A DNA stretch of 59,945 nucleotides from JBBSUQ01 sp964389755 (GCA_964389755.1 CAYMEW010000026.1:1-59945), one strand, 5' to 3'. Shown: positions 7,637-17,131, counted from the first letter of the stretch. The notes: generated by a model not told the origin, from the letters alone. Numbers and translations: made by a program.

Positions 7637-9139
7637 CTATTTTACGCGAATGCGCTGACCAACGCTCAGGCGATTGATATTAATGCCCGGGTTGAGCCTT
7701 CTCAGATGACTTTGCGACAGCCCGTGTCGCTCTGCAATACGGGAGAATGTATCCCCGGAACGAACGGTATAGTACTTTTTAGTAACCTGCGGCTGCGGTT
7801 TCGGTTCGGGTTTTTCCTCCACTTCCGGAGCAGGCACTTTCGTGGTTTCCACTTTGAGTTGCTGTCCCACATATACTTTTGTACTGCGGAGGTTGTTCCA
7901 GTCCATGATCTGCGCGACGCTTACATCGTACATTTCTGCAATCTTTCCTAAAGACTCCCCGGAAGAAACCTTGTGATAAATCGTATTAACGCCCTGGGCA
8001 TCGGTTTTGATGAGCGTTTGATTGTCGGATTGTTCTTCCTGCTGATTTACGGCAACCGGTGCCGTGGAACTCGCGGATCCCGGATTGTAGATGGCGGTTT
8101 CGAGCGTATACAGGCTGTCTTCGAGGCTAACCAGTTTCCCGATTTCCTGCAACGGACCGTAAATGCATTGTTTCGGCTCCGTGGACGGAACGTAGGTCGT
8201 TTTGTAGATCGGGTTGAGTGCCTGGATCTCCTCCAGGTCCCAGTCTGTCAGTCGCGTAATGGTACTCATGTGAATTCCTGAAGAAAGGCACATTGTGTCG
8301 AGTTGCGCGCGATGCACGGAAGCATCCATCGGGATAATGTTGTGCTCTGCATGGTAAGTGAGCAGGTAGGCCGCCGCAATGAAGTTCGGCACATAGCCCT
8401 GTGTTTCCCGGGGCAGGTACGGACGAACTTCCCAGTAAGTTGTTTTCCCGTTTGACCGACGAATGGCCTTGTTTACGTTACCCGGACCGGCATTGTAGGC
8501 AGCCAGCGCCAGGTTCCAGTCGCCATAGATCTCGTATAATTTTTTAAGGTACTGGCAGGCCGCTTCCGTGGCACGTTCGGGATCCATACGCTCGTCGATG
8601 TATGAATTTTCCTCGAGCCCGTACATTAAGCCCGTGCGGTACATGAACTGCCAGAGTCCGAGTGCTCCGGCGCGCGACTTAACCTGCGGACGCAACCCGC
8701 TTTCGATAACAGCCAGGTATTTCAGTTCGATCGGCAGACCGTATTGCGAGAGTTTTTCCTCGAACATGTCAAAATAGAGTTTCGAACGGCCAAGTACAAT
8801 CCGCGTAAACGAACGTCGTTTTGCAGCAAAAAACCGGATGGTTGCCAGCACTTCGGGGTTACAGTCGAGGTGAAACGGCGACATTTCATTCATGACGGAA
8901 AGGCGCTGACAATAAACGCTGTCGTCGAATTCCGGAATTGCTTCCGGTTCGTAGTTCAGCGCATTGATGATCGAATCGTAATCGGAACGACCTGCGTATT
9001 CCTCGTAAAAAAGCTGCAGGCTCTGTTCGATGGTCTGGATATATTTTGCACTGTTTTCCGGGCTGTCATTGGTAATTTGCGCCGATGCTTTCAGACATAC
9101 GCATGCCAGGATCAGTGAAAAGAGGAAATGCTTTTTCAT
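7637..9139 (-). CDS. MltD-like lytic transglycosylase with two LysM domains
   Basis: A 500-residue periplasmic peptidoglycan hydrolase. It has a signal peptide (ending KASAQ, residue 21). A GH23/SLT catalytic domain (about residues 100-260) shows the catalytic Glu in AVIESGLRP, then GALGLWQFM and ALAAYNAGPGNV. Two LysM peptidoglycan-binding domains follow at about 390-435 and 455-500 (YHKVSSGESLGKIAEMY and YYTVRSGDTFSRIAERHGL), separated by a Pro/Glu linker. This class cleaves the MurNAc-GlcNAc bond to give 1,6-anhydro products. The gene overlaps gatA by four bases (ATGA). Confidence 0.92.
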   Translation of the reverse strand: MKKHFLFSLILACVCLKASAQITNDSPENSAKYIQTIEQSLQLFYEEYAGRSDYDSIINALNYEPEAIPEFDDSVYCQRLSVMNEMSPFHLDCNPEVLATIRFFAAKRRSFTRIVLGRSKLYFDMFEEKLSQYGLPIELKYLAVIESGLRPQVKSRAGALGLWQFMYRTGLMYGLEENSYIDERMDPERATEAACQYLKKLYEIYGDWNLALAAYNAGPGNVNKAIRRSNGKTTYWEVRPYLPRETQGYVPNFIAAAYLLTYHAEHNIIPMDASVHRAQLDTMCLSSGIHMSTITRLTDWDLEEIQALNPIYKTTYVPSTEPKQCIYGPLQEIGKLVSLEDSLYTLETAIYNPGSASSTAPVAVNQQEEQSDNQTLIKTDAQGVNTIYHKVSSGESLGKIAEMYDVSVAQIMDWNNLRSTKVYVGQQLKVETTKVPAPEVEEKPEPKPQPQVTKKYYTVRSGDTFSRIAERHGLSQSHLRRLNPGININRLSVGQRIRVK

Positions 9140-10554
9140 GGGTTTTGCTCAAGTTTTTCCAAATATGCTGAAAATTTCAGTAGCTCCATTTCCGAAAATG
9201 CAGGAGCCATTAACTGCACACCGAAAGGAAGTCCGTTGCTGTGTTTCCCAAGTGGTAAGGAAACCGCGGGATGTCCGGTCAGGTTTGCGGTAACGGTAAA
9301 AATATCCTGCAGATACATCTGGATGGGATCTTTTACCGAATTAATTTCAAAAGCAGTATTGGGAGTGGTCGGCGACAGGATCAGGTCATAATTTGCAAGG
9401 ATCTCATCAATGCGATCCCGAAGGACACGACGTACTTTCTGAGCCTTGGTATAATACGCATCGTAGTACCCGTGGCTGAGTACAAACGTCCCGGACATGA
9501 TGCGTCTTTTCACTTCGGGACCGAATCCTTCCGAGCGCGAGCGCACATAGGTTTCTTCCACGCCGTGTACGTCTTTGGCCTGGTAACCGTAATGTACGCC
9601 GTCAAAACGGGAAAGGTTGGATGAGGCCTCGGCTGTTGTGAGCACGTAATAGGCCGGAACAATATAGTCGAGGTAAGGGAAAGACACTTTTTCAACGGTA
9701 TGACCCGCTGCTTCCAGCGATTTGGTCAATTTTGAAACATAATCGGCCACCTCGCGGTCCATCCCGTCCAACTCGAGTGTTTCTTCGAGCAGTGCGATGC
9801 GATAGTTTTTTTTCAGAGGAGCATCTTCAAAACGCTGAACCGGCTTATCGGAAGCCGTGCTGTCAAATTCATCCGGACCGGCCATGATTTCCATGAGCAG
9901 CGCTGCGTCTTCGACGTTGTTGGTCAGGGGACCGATCTGGTCAAAAGAAGACGCATAAGCGATCAGTCCGTGACGACTGACGCGGCCGTAGGTCGGTTTA
10001 AAACCGTAGATACCGCAAAAGGAAGCGGGCTGGCGGATGGATCCGCCGGTATCACTTCCAAGCGCCGCTGTGCACAGTCCTGCAGCAACAGCTGCGGCTG
10101 AACCTCCGGATGAGCCACCGGGCACCATTTTTTCATTCAGGGGATTTTTTACCGGGCCAAAGGCTGAATTCTCATTGGAACTGCCCATGGCAAACTCGTC
10201 ATTATTGAGTCGGCCGATGATCACGGCATCTTCTGCGAGTAAGCGCTCCACGACCGTTGCCGAAAAAAGCGATTCAAAACCTCCCAGAATTTTGGAGGCT
10301 GCCGAAACGCGGTGATTCCGGTAGCAAATATTGTCTTTAAGCCCGATAACAGCACCGGCAAGCCTGCCGGCAGTTCCGTTCTTCAGTTTCTCGTCCACGC
10401 GTGCTGCCTGTTCGAGAGCTGAGTCCGTGAAGACTTCCAGGAATGCGTTCAGTTCTTTTTTTTCTTCGATGCGGCCCAGAAAATGGCGCGTAATGGAAAC
10501 TACGGTCGTTCCTGACGACAGGGCTTCCCGTATCGCAGCTAAAGAATTGTACAT
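9136..10554 (-). CDS. gatA: Glutamyl/aspartyl-tRNA amidotransferase subunit A
   Basis: A 472-residue amidase-family protein, the glutaminase subunit of the GatCAB complex that converts Glu-tRNA(Gln) or Asp-tRNA(Asn) to the amidated form in the cytoplasm. The catalytic Lys sits in VIGLKDNI, the cis-Ser in PGGSSGGSAAAVAAG and the nucleophile Ser in GSDTGGSIRQPASFCG. Length is normal for GatA. It lies between tatA and the transglycosylase gene, a gene order common in Flavobacteriia. gatB and gatC are not in this window. Confidence 0.95.
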   Translation of the reverse strand: MYNSLAAIREALSSGTTVVSITRHFLGRIEEKKELNAFLEVFTDSALEQAARVDEKLKNGTAGRLAGAVIGLKDNICYRNHRVSAASKILGGFESLFSATVVERLLAEDAVIIGRLNNDEFAMGSSNENSAFGPVKNPLNEKMVPGGSSGGSAAAVAAGLCTAALGSDTGGSIRQPASFCGIYGFKPTYGRVSRHGLIAYASSFDQIGPLTNNVEDAALLMEIMAGPDEFDSTASDKPVQRFEDAPLKKNYRIALLEETLELDGMDREVADYVSKLTKSLEAAGHTVEKVSFPYLDYIVPAYYVLTTAEASSNLSRFDGVHYGYQAKDVHGVEETYVRSRSEGFGPEVKRRIMSGTFVLSHGYYDAYYTKAQKVRRVLRDRIDEILANYDLILSPTTPNTAFEINSVKDPIQMYLQDIFTVTANLTGHPAVSLPLGKHSNGLPFGVQLMAPAFSEMELLKFSAYLEKLEQNP

Positions 10555-10569
10555 GAAGTCCGAATGGTA

Positions 10570-10752
10570 TTAAGCGTTAGTTTCTTCCGATCTTTTCGCT
10601 TCGCCCTCTTTGGGACCCGAAGCATCTTTGAATTCCTTCACACCTTTTCCGAGCCCTTTCATGAGTTCCGGAATTTTCTTTCCTCCGAAAAGGAGTACTA
10701 CTACCACCAGGATTGCGACCACTTGCCATGGTCCGAATACACCTAAAATCAT
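10570..10752 (-). CDS. tatA: Sec-independent translocase subunit TatA/TatE
   Basis: A 60-residue protein: one N-terminal membrane helix (WQVVAILVVVVLLFGG), the conserved FGGKKIPELMKGLGKG hinge and amphipathic helix, then a short charged tail. TatA forms the pore of the twin-arginine export pathway in the inner membrane. I start it at the ATG at 10752 (MILGVFGPWQ), because the open frame upstream to 10842 lacks TatA character and contains the -7 promoter element. It is the first gene of the minus-strand operon running through gatA and mltD. Confidence 0.92.
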   Translation of the reverse strand: MILGVFGPWQVVAILVVVVLLFGGKKIPELMKGLGKGVKEFKDASGPKEGEAKRSEETNA

Positions 10753-10772
10753 TTGCAAAATATTTAATACTG

Positions 10773-10780
10773 CAAAGTTA
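10773..10780 (-). promoter_or_regulatory. Bacteroidetes -7 element for tatA
   Basis: TAACTTTG on the minus strand matches TAnnTTTG exactly and ends 20 bases before the tatA ATG. No clear -33 TTTG is seen at the usual spacing. It probably drives the tatA-gatA-mltD-DUF4837-glycosyltransferase operon. Confidence 0.55.
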
Positions 10781-10898
10781 CTGAATTTAAGTATACCACA
10801 GGAATTTAGCTGTTTTTTAACGTTTCCCCGAACAAAGTGCAAACGCTTCAGCCGATTGTCGGCAAAAAATTGTAGTTTTAAGCAGGTAAACTGACGCC

Positions 10899-12587
10899 AT
10901 GAAAAAACTACTACTACTCAGCGCATGTGCGCTCCTTGTCCGAATGCACGCGCAAATTTCCTGTGACACACTTCGCTATCTTTCACCTGTTTTTGACTCG
11001 GTGATCGTTCATTCGGACGTTCTATACGGCGAGGCTCAGGTCTGGAACATTCCCTACAACAATACGGACCTGTTCATGGACGTCTACGAACCTTTCGGAG
11101 ACACGCTTTCTAAGCGGCCGCTGATGATCTGGGTACATCCTGGCGGATTTCTGAACGGTGACAAAAGTGCCGATGACATGGTGGCCCTCTGTGACAGTTT
11201 CGCGCGTCGAGGCTACGTCACGGCGTCCATCAATTACCGCCTCGGTTTTAACCCACTGTCCGCCGAAAGTGCCGAACGCGCGGTTTACCGCGGAACACAG
11301 GACCTGCGCGCGGCGATCCGTTACCTCAAAGAATTTGCATCCGACTACCAGATCGATACGAATTACACCTTCATCGGTGGCAGTAGCGCCGGCGGATTTT
11401 CAGCAATACACACGGTGTACCTCGACGAAGACGAAGCGCCTTCTTCCATCGAAGGGAGTTGGGCCTCTCCCGATCTCGGATGCCTGGATTGTGATGGTAA
11501 TGATTATCAACACCTGATGAACATTTCCGGCTACGTCAGCCTCTGGGGAGCGATCGGCGACTCAAGCTGGATCGACAGTGACGAAACCACTCCCGGTTTA
11601 CTCGTTCATGGTACGGGCGATGGCACTGTGCCCTATGATGTCGGACATCCTTTCGGAGTTCCCACGACCCCGGAGACACAGGGATCACGCTGCGTTCACA
11701 ACCAGCTTTCCGCGTTAGCCATCCCGCATTCGACGTATTTCGTGGACGGCGAACCACACGAATTTCACGGTGCGGACAACGGAACTTTCAACAGTCCGCC
11801 GAATGCTTACTGGGACACGATCTTCATGCTCGTGCGTGATCATTACCATACGATACTGCAGCCGGCGCCTATCACGATCAACGGAAGCGATCTCGTTTGC
11901 GAAGGAAGAGTTTCGGTGTATCACTTTAACGGAATTTCACAGGCATACTGTGTTTCCGTGGAAAACGGCCAGGTGCTATCCCAGGCAGGTGACAGCATCG
12001 AAGTTCTTTGGGACAACGCGGGAACCGGTTCGCTATCCGTGATCAATTACTCCAATGTGTATTGCGCTTCGGAAACGAATAAAAAAACGATTCTTATAAA
12101 TGCTTTGCCGGATGCCGCTTTCAGTACTTCGATTTCGGGCTCTTCGGTTACTTTTGTTCCAAATACCGTGTACCCAGGCGCTACCTACACCTGGAATTTT
12201 GGAGACGGCAACATATACACCAGTTCGGACGGTACGGAAAATGTGGCTCATGCTTACGCCGACGGAAACTGGATTGCTGAATTAACCATTACTTCTTCGG
12301 CAGGGTGTAGCAATACCTATTCTTCACCGGTCAATGTGACAACGGCATCCATTGCGGAGACTGATTTTACTGAACTTCGCCTGTATCCGAACCCGGTTGG
12401 AAGCCAACTGCACGTTTCCGGGCTGAAACCGGGACAGTCCTGGCAGCTCAGTGATCTCCAGGGGAACGTTATCCGGGAGGGAAATTCGGAAACCATCGCA
12501 TTTGACGGGATTTCTGCCGGTGCGTACCTGTTGATCGTTCGAAACCCGGATGGATATCATCGCATTTATCGGGTCGTTCATCGCTAA
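10899..12587 (+). CDS. Secreted alpha/beta-hydrolase (esterase) with PKD and T9SS sorting domains
   Basis: A 562-residue exported enzyme. The signal peptide ends RMHAQ. The alpha/beta-hydrolase domain (about residues 45-310) has the oxyanion motif HPGG, the nucleophile elbow GGSSAGG, an acid in HGTGDGTVPYDVG and a late His in DGEPHEFHG, as in carboxylesterase/BD-FAE-type enzymes. A PKD-like domain follows (YTWNFGDG). The C-terminal 75 residues (LRLYPNPVGSQLHVSGL onwards) are a type A T9SS sorting domain, so the protein is expected outside the cell or on its surface. The ester substrate is unknown. A near-consensus -7 box (TAGTTTTA, 10873-10880) lies 18 bases upstream. Confidence 0.88.
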   Translation: MKKLLLLSACALLVRMHAQISCDTLRYLSPVFDSVIVHSDVLYGEAQVWNIPYNNTDLFMDVYEPFGDTLSKRPLMIWVHPGGFLNGDKSADDMVALCDSFARRGYVTASINYRLGFNPLSAESAERAVYRGTQDLRAAIRYLKEFASDYQIDTNYTFIGGSSAGGFSAIHTVYLDEDEAPSSIEGSWASPDLGCLDCDGNDYQHLMNISGYVSLWGAIGDSSWIDSDETTPGLLVHGTGDGTVPYDVGHPFGVPTTPETQGSRCVHNQLSALAIPHSTYFVDGEPHEFHGADNGTFNSPPNAYWDTIFMLVRDHYHTILQPAPITINGSDLVCEGRVSVYHFNGISQAYCVSVENGQVLSQAGDSIEVLWDNAGTGSLSVINYSNVYCASETNKKTILINALPDAAFSTSISGSSVTFVPNTVYPGATYTWNFGDGNIYTSSDGTENVAHAYADGNWIAELTITSSAGCSNTYSSPVNVTTASIAETDFTELRLYPNPVGSQLHVSGLKPGQSWQLSDLQGNVIREGNSETIAFDGISAGAYLLIVRNPDGYHRIYRVVHR

Positions 12588-12606
12588 TATTTCGTGATTT
12601 CGCGAA

Positions 12607-12635
12607 TTTGCAATGCGATTTAAGTTCTATTTTTG
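12607..12635 (+). promoter_or_regulatory. Promoter of the MFS transporter gene
   Basis: TTTG at 12607-12610 and TATTTTTG at 12628-12635 (exact TAnnTTTG), with a 17-base spacer, match the Bacteroidetes -33/-7 promoter. Transcription would begin near 12640. That makes the ATG at 12633 unusable and supports the start at 12651. Confidence 0.65.
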
Positions 12636-12650
12636 CGCTCCACATCGATT

Positions 12651-13886
12651 ATGAGCCGAAAAGACCCATACGCAGCGTTACGTTACCCGGAATTTCGCCA
12701 TTTCGTATTGGCCCAGTTCCTGTTTACCATCGCGATCCTGATCCAGGAAGTCGCGATTTCCTTCTACCTGTATGAACTCACGGACGATCCGTTTTCGTTG
12801 GGACTTGTCGGACTTTTCGAAGCGATCCCGTATATTTCACTGGCGCTATTCGGGGGTTATCTTGCCGACCGGTACGATAAACGCAACATTGCCCGCATCA
12901 GTTTTACGGCTGTGATCCTGACAAGCGTTTTTTTAATGTGGGCCACACACCCGGATCCGGAAACTGGTATTGCCAAATCCGGACAGCCGACCTTTATTTA
13001 CGCTTCCGTTTTCATTTTTGGAATTGCCCGTGGTTTTTTCAGCCCGGCACTCAACGCGTTAAAACCATTCCTCGTAAAACCGGAACATTACGCGAATTCC
13101 GCTTCCTGGAGCAGCCAGTTTTGGCAGACAGGGGTAATCGCAGGTCCCGCAGCAGGAGGTTTTTTGTACGCCTGGACCGGACTTGGCGGAACCCTGCTCA
13201 TCGTGATCGGATTGCTGGTGTGTTCGGTGATCTTTGTTTCACTGATCGGTAAAAAACCGCTCCCGCCCCATTCAGGTGATAAAATGCTGAAAAGTCTCAA
13301 AGAGGGAATTTTGTTTGTACGACGCAACAAATTGCTTTGGTACAGCATCCTGCTTGACATGCTGACCGTACTTTTCGGAGGTGTTGTAGCGCTACTACCG
13401 GTTTTTGCCAAAGATATTCTGTATGTTGGCCCGGAAGGACTCGGGCTTTTACGTGCCGCTCCGGGTATCGGGGCTGTCATAACAGTTCTGGCGACTGCGT
13501 ATTTCCCTCCCACGGGTCACGCCTGGCGCAACATGTTACTCGCGACCTTCTTCTTTGGTCTGAGCACGCTCCTATTCGCACTTTCAACCAACTTTTACCT
13601 GTCCGTGATCGCCCTTTTACTGACCGGTTCCTTCGACAGTATTTCTGTCGTCGTGCGCTCCACGATCTTACAGGTATTACCGCCTGATAATATGCGCGGC
13701 AGAGTGGCTTCGGTGAACGGGATCTTTGTCAGCACATCCAATGAACTGGGCGCTTTTGAATCCGGAACCGCCGCCAAGCTATTCGGTACGGTGCCATCGG
13801 TTTTACTCGGAGCCGGCGCTACTTTTGCGGTGGTCGGCTACATTTTCACGCGCAGCAAGGAACTTTTCCGTGTCAGGCTGGATTAG
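12651..13886 (+). CDS. MFS transporter (enterobactin-exporter-like fold)
   Basis: A 411-residue major facilitator protein with about 10-12 membrane helices. The loop signature GGYLADRYDKRN near residue 70 is the conserved MFS motif A. The general pattern (N-terminal FRHFVLAQFLFTIAILIQEVAISFYLYELT; later ILQVLPPDNMRGRVASV) resembles the EntS/MFS_3 group of exporters. The substrate cannot be told. I start at 12651 (MSRKDPYAAL) because the promoter overlaps the alternative ATG at 12633. The 3' end overlaps the convergent gene at 13803 by 84 bases. Confidence 0.88.
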   Translation: MSRKDPYAALRYPEFRHFVLAQFLFTIAILIQEVAISFYLYELTDDPFSLGLVGLFEAIPYISLALFGGYLADRYDKRNIARISFTAVILTSVFLMWATHPDPETGIAKSGQPTFIYASVFIFGIARGFFSPALNALKPFLVKPEHYANSASWSSQFWQTGVIAGPAAGGFLYAWTGLGGTLLIVIGLLVCSVIFVSLIGKKPLPPHSGDKMLKSLKEGILFVRRNKLLWYSILLDMLTVLFGGVVALLPVFAKDILYVGPEGLGLLRAAPGIGAVITVLATAYFPPTGHAWRNMLLATFFFGLSTLLFALSTNFYLSVIALLLTGSFDSISVVVRSTILQVLPPDNMRGRVASVNGIFVSTSNELGAFESGTAAKLFGTVPSVLLGAGATFAVVGYIFTRSKELFRVRLD

Positions 13887-14195
13887 GCGCTCTTGACTTC
13901 CAAAATAATGGAGCATCCAGGTCATGTAGAACGCAAGTAAAGGTGGTAGCAGCCAAATTAGCGGGAAGAATGCACAAAGTGCAAAAAACAACGCGACTCC
14001 GGCATAGTAAACGGTTAAAAATGTCCCACTCTTATTTCGGGAAAACAAAACGATGGATATGACCAGCTGAATAAATCCTGTAAGAATAGTCGATAGCAGT
14101 GCAAGTATCCAGGTTTCCGGAACAATAAACCCGAAGAATGCAAGCAGCACCGGAATTCCAACGGCTATCCAATTAGAGATGATAAGTTGTTTCAT
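13803..14195 (-). CDS. Small membrane protein, unknown function
   Basis: A 130-residue protein with about four hydrophobic helices (residues 8-28, 32-52, 60-95) and a hydrophilic C-terminal tail of about 30 residues. No family recognised. Its last 84 bases are antisense to the end of the MFS gene, so the tail region is read on both strands. An earlier end is not available in frame. Upstream (14196-14302) is AT-rich and could hold its promoter. Confidence 0.6.
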   Translation of the reverse strand: MKQLIISNWIAVGIPVLLAFFGFIVPETWILALLSTILTGFIQLVISIVLFSRNKSGTFLTVYYAGVALFFALCAFFPLIWLLPPLLAFYMTWMLHYFGSQERLIQPDTEKFLAARENVADHRKSSAGSE

Positions 14196-14302
14196 GAGGT
14201 GGAAAATTATGATTCAAAAACAAATTTAATCATATATTCCTATATTTTCAATAATTACTGAAAATAATTGAACTCCTTTTTTGTATTGTATAAATATCGT
14301 AG

Positions 14303-14695
14303 TCAGATCACGTAATCATGGAACAATTTGTCAAGGGCTGCTTCCGGATCGGTGCATAACCCGGGATGCGGACGGGAAGTCTGGATCACAGAACTCCTGA
14401 CCGCCGTTAACCAGCGAAATCGCGAAGCGGGATCTTCCCCGGCTATCGGTCCCCCCTCTTTTGCGCCGGCAGCAATTTTTTCGAACGAACGAAGGTTGTC
14501 GGCAACCTGCTCCGTGTCAACTTGCGGAAAAAGACTTTGTAAACGCACCTTATCGAGTTCGTAACGCATCCGGACAAAGCGAAGGGATTTGCAGAAAATG
14601 ATAACCCCCACATTGATAAATTCCTCACGATCAACACGTGGAACCACCCGAATTACTGCGTATTCATAAACTTCCCGCTGCATGTTTCGCTTCAT
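14303..14695 (-). CDS. DUF3037 family protein
   Basis: A 130-residue protein with the DUF3037 signature YEYAVIRVVPRVDREEFINVG and, near the C-terminus, SRPHPGLCTDPEAALDKLF. The function is not established. DUF3037 genes are commonly found next to HipA-like kinase genes, as here: it overlaps the upstream HipA-like gene by up to 32 bases, so the two are translationally coupled. A start at the ATG at 14683 is also possible. Confidence 0.85.
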   Translation of the reverse strand: MKRNMQREVYEYAVIRVVPRVDREEFINVGVIIFCKSLRFVRMRYELDKVRLQSLFPQVDTEQVADNLRSFEKIAAGAKEGGPIAGEDPASRFRWLTAVRSSVIQTSRPHPGLCTDPEAALDKLFHDYVI

Positions 14696-15494
14696 TTACA
14701 AAGATTTCAGAATTCGCCAGCCGTTCGCTAAGAAAACCGCTATAAACTGACCGAATCGCTTCCGGTGTTAGTTCCGGGTCTTCCCAGTGCAGCCATTCTT
14801 CCGGTAAGGCATTCACAATCGCTTCCAGTTTTTCAGGTGAAAGGATCTTTCGGAAATGCGTATTGACGCTGTCCAGTTCACTCGCGGTGACGCGCGGAAG
14901 CAAAACGTGATCTTTTACGTAGACAAACGGACTTCGGGCCGCCTGCCGCCAGTCTCCCCAACTGTGGTGAAAGTAGAGTGATGCTCCATGATCGATCAGC
15001 CAAAGTTCGCGGTGCCATACCAGCATGTTTGTGTTTCTGAATGTGCGATCGATATTCGTTAAAAAGGCGTCTAACCAAACGATCCCGGCAGCCATTCTCG
15101 TATCCACGGTGGTTACCACCGGGTCGAAATTAACTGCTCCGGTCAAAAAGTGCAACCCGAGGTTTGTTCCGTGGCTTCCCCGGAGCAAATCCTGGATTTC
15201 CTCGTCTCCTTCCGTACGTCCAAAGGCTTCATCGAGGTAGGCGAATACAAGTTCAGGCACTTTAAAACCGAGCAGGCGTGCCACTTCACCGCCGATAAAT
15301 TCGGAAATGAGCGCTTTCACCCCGTGTCCGGCTCCCCTGAATTTTAATACGTACTTGAATGAGTCATCCGCCTCGGCAACGGCCGGTAACGAACCTCCCT
15401 CACGCAAAGGCGTAATGTAACGCGTAACGGTTACGAAACGGATATCGGGTACTGAATTCACAGTCCAAAGATACGTGTTCTGTTTGCATCGCAA
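14664..15494 (-). CDS. HipA-like kinase-fold protein (HipA_2 type)
   Basis: A 276-residue protein resembling the HipA-related kinase-fold family usually paired with DUF3037. Visible kinase-like elements are YVLKFRGAGHG (ATP-binding Lys region), LDAFLTNIDRTFRNTNML (catalytic loop Asp-Arg and Asn) and LWLIDHGASLYFH (metal-binding Asp). HipA kinases phosphorylate proteins such as GltX, but the target of this subfamily is unknown. No HipB-like DNA-binding antitoxin lies beside it, so a classical toxin-antitoxin role is not supported. Confidence 0.8.
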   Translation of the reverse strand: MRCKQNTYLWTVNSVPDIRFVTVTRYITPLREGGSLPAVAEADDSFKYVLKFRGAGHGVKALISEFIGGEVARLLGFKVPELVFAYLDEAFGRTEGDEEIQDLLRGSHGTNLGLHFLTGAVNFDPVVTTVDTRMAAGIVWLDAFLTNIDRTFRNTNMLVWHRELWLIDHGASLYFHHSWGDWRQAARSPFVYVKDHVLLPRVTASELDSVNTHFRKILSPEKLEAIVNALPEEWLHWEDPELTPEAIRSVYSGFLSERLANSEIFVNEAKHAAGSL

Positions 15495-15546
15495 CTTGCC
15501 GGAAGATAATTGCCCCGACTTTATCCGATTATAACTTTAAATACCA

Positions 15547-15554
15547 TATATTTG
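15547..15554 (+). promoter_or_regulatory. Bacteroidetes -7 element for the LamG protein gene
   Basis: TATATTTG matches TAnnTTTG exactly and ends 20 bases before the ATG at 15575. A -33 element is not clear. Confidence 0.5.
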
Positions 15555-15574
15555 GCTACATCAATTGCTGCTTT

Positions 15575-17125
15575 ATGAATTTACTAAAACTCACGTTCAC
15601 TTCTTTGCTTGTATGCTTGTCAGGCAGCTTATTTTCTCAGACTGCCGGCAATGCGCTCGATTTCGACGGAACGGGATATGTCTCGGCTTCTTTACCGGTA
15701 ATTTTTAACGATCTTTCGAATAACAACCTGACCTTCGAAGCCTGGGTTAAACCGGAGGGTTCCGGCACACAACGGATTTTCTTCGCGCAGCTCGATGCCT
15801 CGCATTTTGTTTCCGTTCTGCTTAACCCTTCGAACACACCATACTTTTTCCTCTCAAACGGATCTACTTACAGCGCAACAATTTCCAGTAGTCTTCCTGC
15901 CTCCCAATGGTCGCACCTCGCCTGCACCTGGGAAGCTTCAACCCAAAATATTCTCATTTACGTCGACGGTGTATTGCAGCCGGTTGCATCCGGTGGCTCT
16001 TCAAGTACCGGTATCGACAATGCAATGACTATCGGAAGTCGCACGGACGGTACACAGCAATTTACCGGGGAACTGGACGAACTGAGAATCTGGAGTGATG
16101 TGCGAACCAATTGCCAAATCTTTGATAATATGCACTTTGCGATGAGTTCTCCCGCTCCCGGAGTGATCGCATATTACCAGTTCGACCAGGGAACAGCCGG
16201 CGGAAATAACACCAGTGAAACAACACTCGCTGATCTCACGGGCAACTATACCGGTACGCTGAATAATTTTACGCTCAACGGAACGACTTCCAACTGGATT
16301 GAATCCGGTGTTTCTACGAGCAGTTCAGGATCTAACGCAACGGTAGAAAACATTCCGCTTTGTTCTGGAAGTGACTACACCTATCCGGACGGGACGGTTA
16401 GTACGAATCTGACAGCAGATGAAACACATACGAGCACATTACAGAGTGTAAGCGGATGCGACAGCCTCGTGCAGACGAACATTACTGTAAACCCCGTTTT
16501 CTCCACAACGCAGACCGAATCCGTGTGTAGCGGTGAAAGTTATACTTATCCTGATGGTACGGTAAGCACGAACATCCTGGCAGATGAGTCACATACAAGC
16601 AATTTCCAAGCGGTCTCCGGGTGCGACAGTACGATCATCACGAATCTCTCAGTGAACACACCGGACACTTCAATAACCATGAATGGCATTTTACTTACTG
16701 CTAATTCGACAAGCGGGACCTTCCAGTGGTACGACTGCCAAACACAGCAGATGCTCAACGGGGAGACGAATGCAACTTTCACACCCCAGGGCGGCGGGAT
16801 GTTTGCCGTGCAGGTTACGGAAAACGGCTGTAGTGCCTTCTCGAATTGTTATATCATTTCTATCCTCGGACTACAGGAACATCATGCAGTTTCCGCGAGA
16901 CTCTATCCGAATCCTGTCGTGGACCACTTCTTCCTGGAAAGCAATGTTACCGGTGATCTGGATGTCCGAATTACGGATCTGAACGGCAAAGAACTTGTTC
17001 ATCAAACGTATTCCTCCGACACAGGCGGTGCATTCGAAGTTCAGTTCAATGAACCGGCCGGAGTTTACCTCGTGTATGTTTCCGGAGAACAGTTTGAACA
17101 GGTTTTTAGACTTGTAAAGCGATAG
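15575..17125 (+). CDS. Secreted LamG-domain protein with T9SS sorting domain
   Basis: A 516-residue exported protein. The signal peptide ends SLFSQ (residue 22). A LamG/concanavalin-like jellyroll domain (about residues 25-215: LTFEAWVKPEG, IYVDGVLQPV, FTGELDELRIW) is probably a carbohydrate- or protein-binding module. Two copies of a Cys-containing repeat follow at about 262-305 and 312-355 (each with YTYPDGTVSTN and SGCDS). The C-terminal 80 residues (ARLYPNPVVDHFFLESNV onwards) form a type A T9SS sorting domain, so it is expected at the cell surface. Likely a surface adhesin or binding protein; the ligand is unknown. Confidence 0.88.
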   Translation: MNLLKLTFTSLLVCLSGSLFSQTAGNALDFDGTGYVSASLPVIFNDLSNNNLTFEAWVKPEGSGTQRIFFAQLDASHFVSVLLNPSNTPYFFLSNGSTYSATISSSLPASQWSHLACTWEASTQNILIYVDGVLQPVASGGSSSTGIDNAMTIGSRTDGTQQFTGELDELRIWSDVRTNCQIFDNMHFAMSSPAPGVIAYYQFDQGTAGGNNTSETTLADLTGNYTGTLNNFTLNGTTSNWIESGVSTSSSGSNATVENIPLCSGSDYTYPDGTVSTNLTADETHTSTLQSVSGCDSLVQTNITVNPVFSTTQTESVCSGESYTYPDGTVSTNILADESHTSNFQAVSGCDSTIITNLSVNTPDTSITMNGILLTANSTSGTFQWYDCQTQQMLNGETNATFTPQGGGMFAVQVTENGCSAFSNCYIISILGLQEHHAVSARLYPNPVVDHFFLESNVTGDLDVRITDLNGKELVHQTYSSDTGGAFEVQFNEPAGVYLVYVSGEQFEQVFRLVKR

Positions 17126-17131
17126 AATATC

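Noticed and set aside
14303..15494. Classical HipBA toxin-antitoxin module
   Set aside because: The HipA-like protein is of the HipA_2/DUF3037 type, and no HipB-like helix-turn-helix partner is present.
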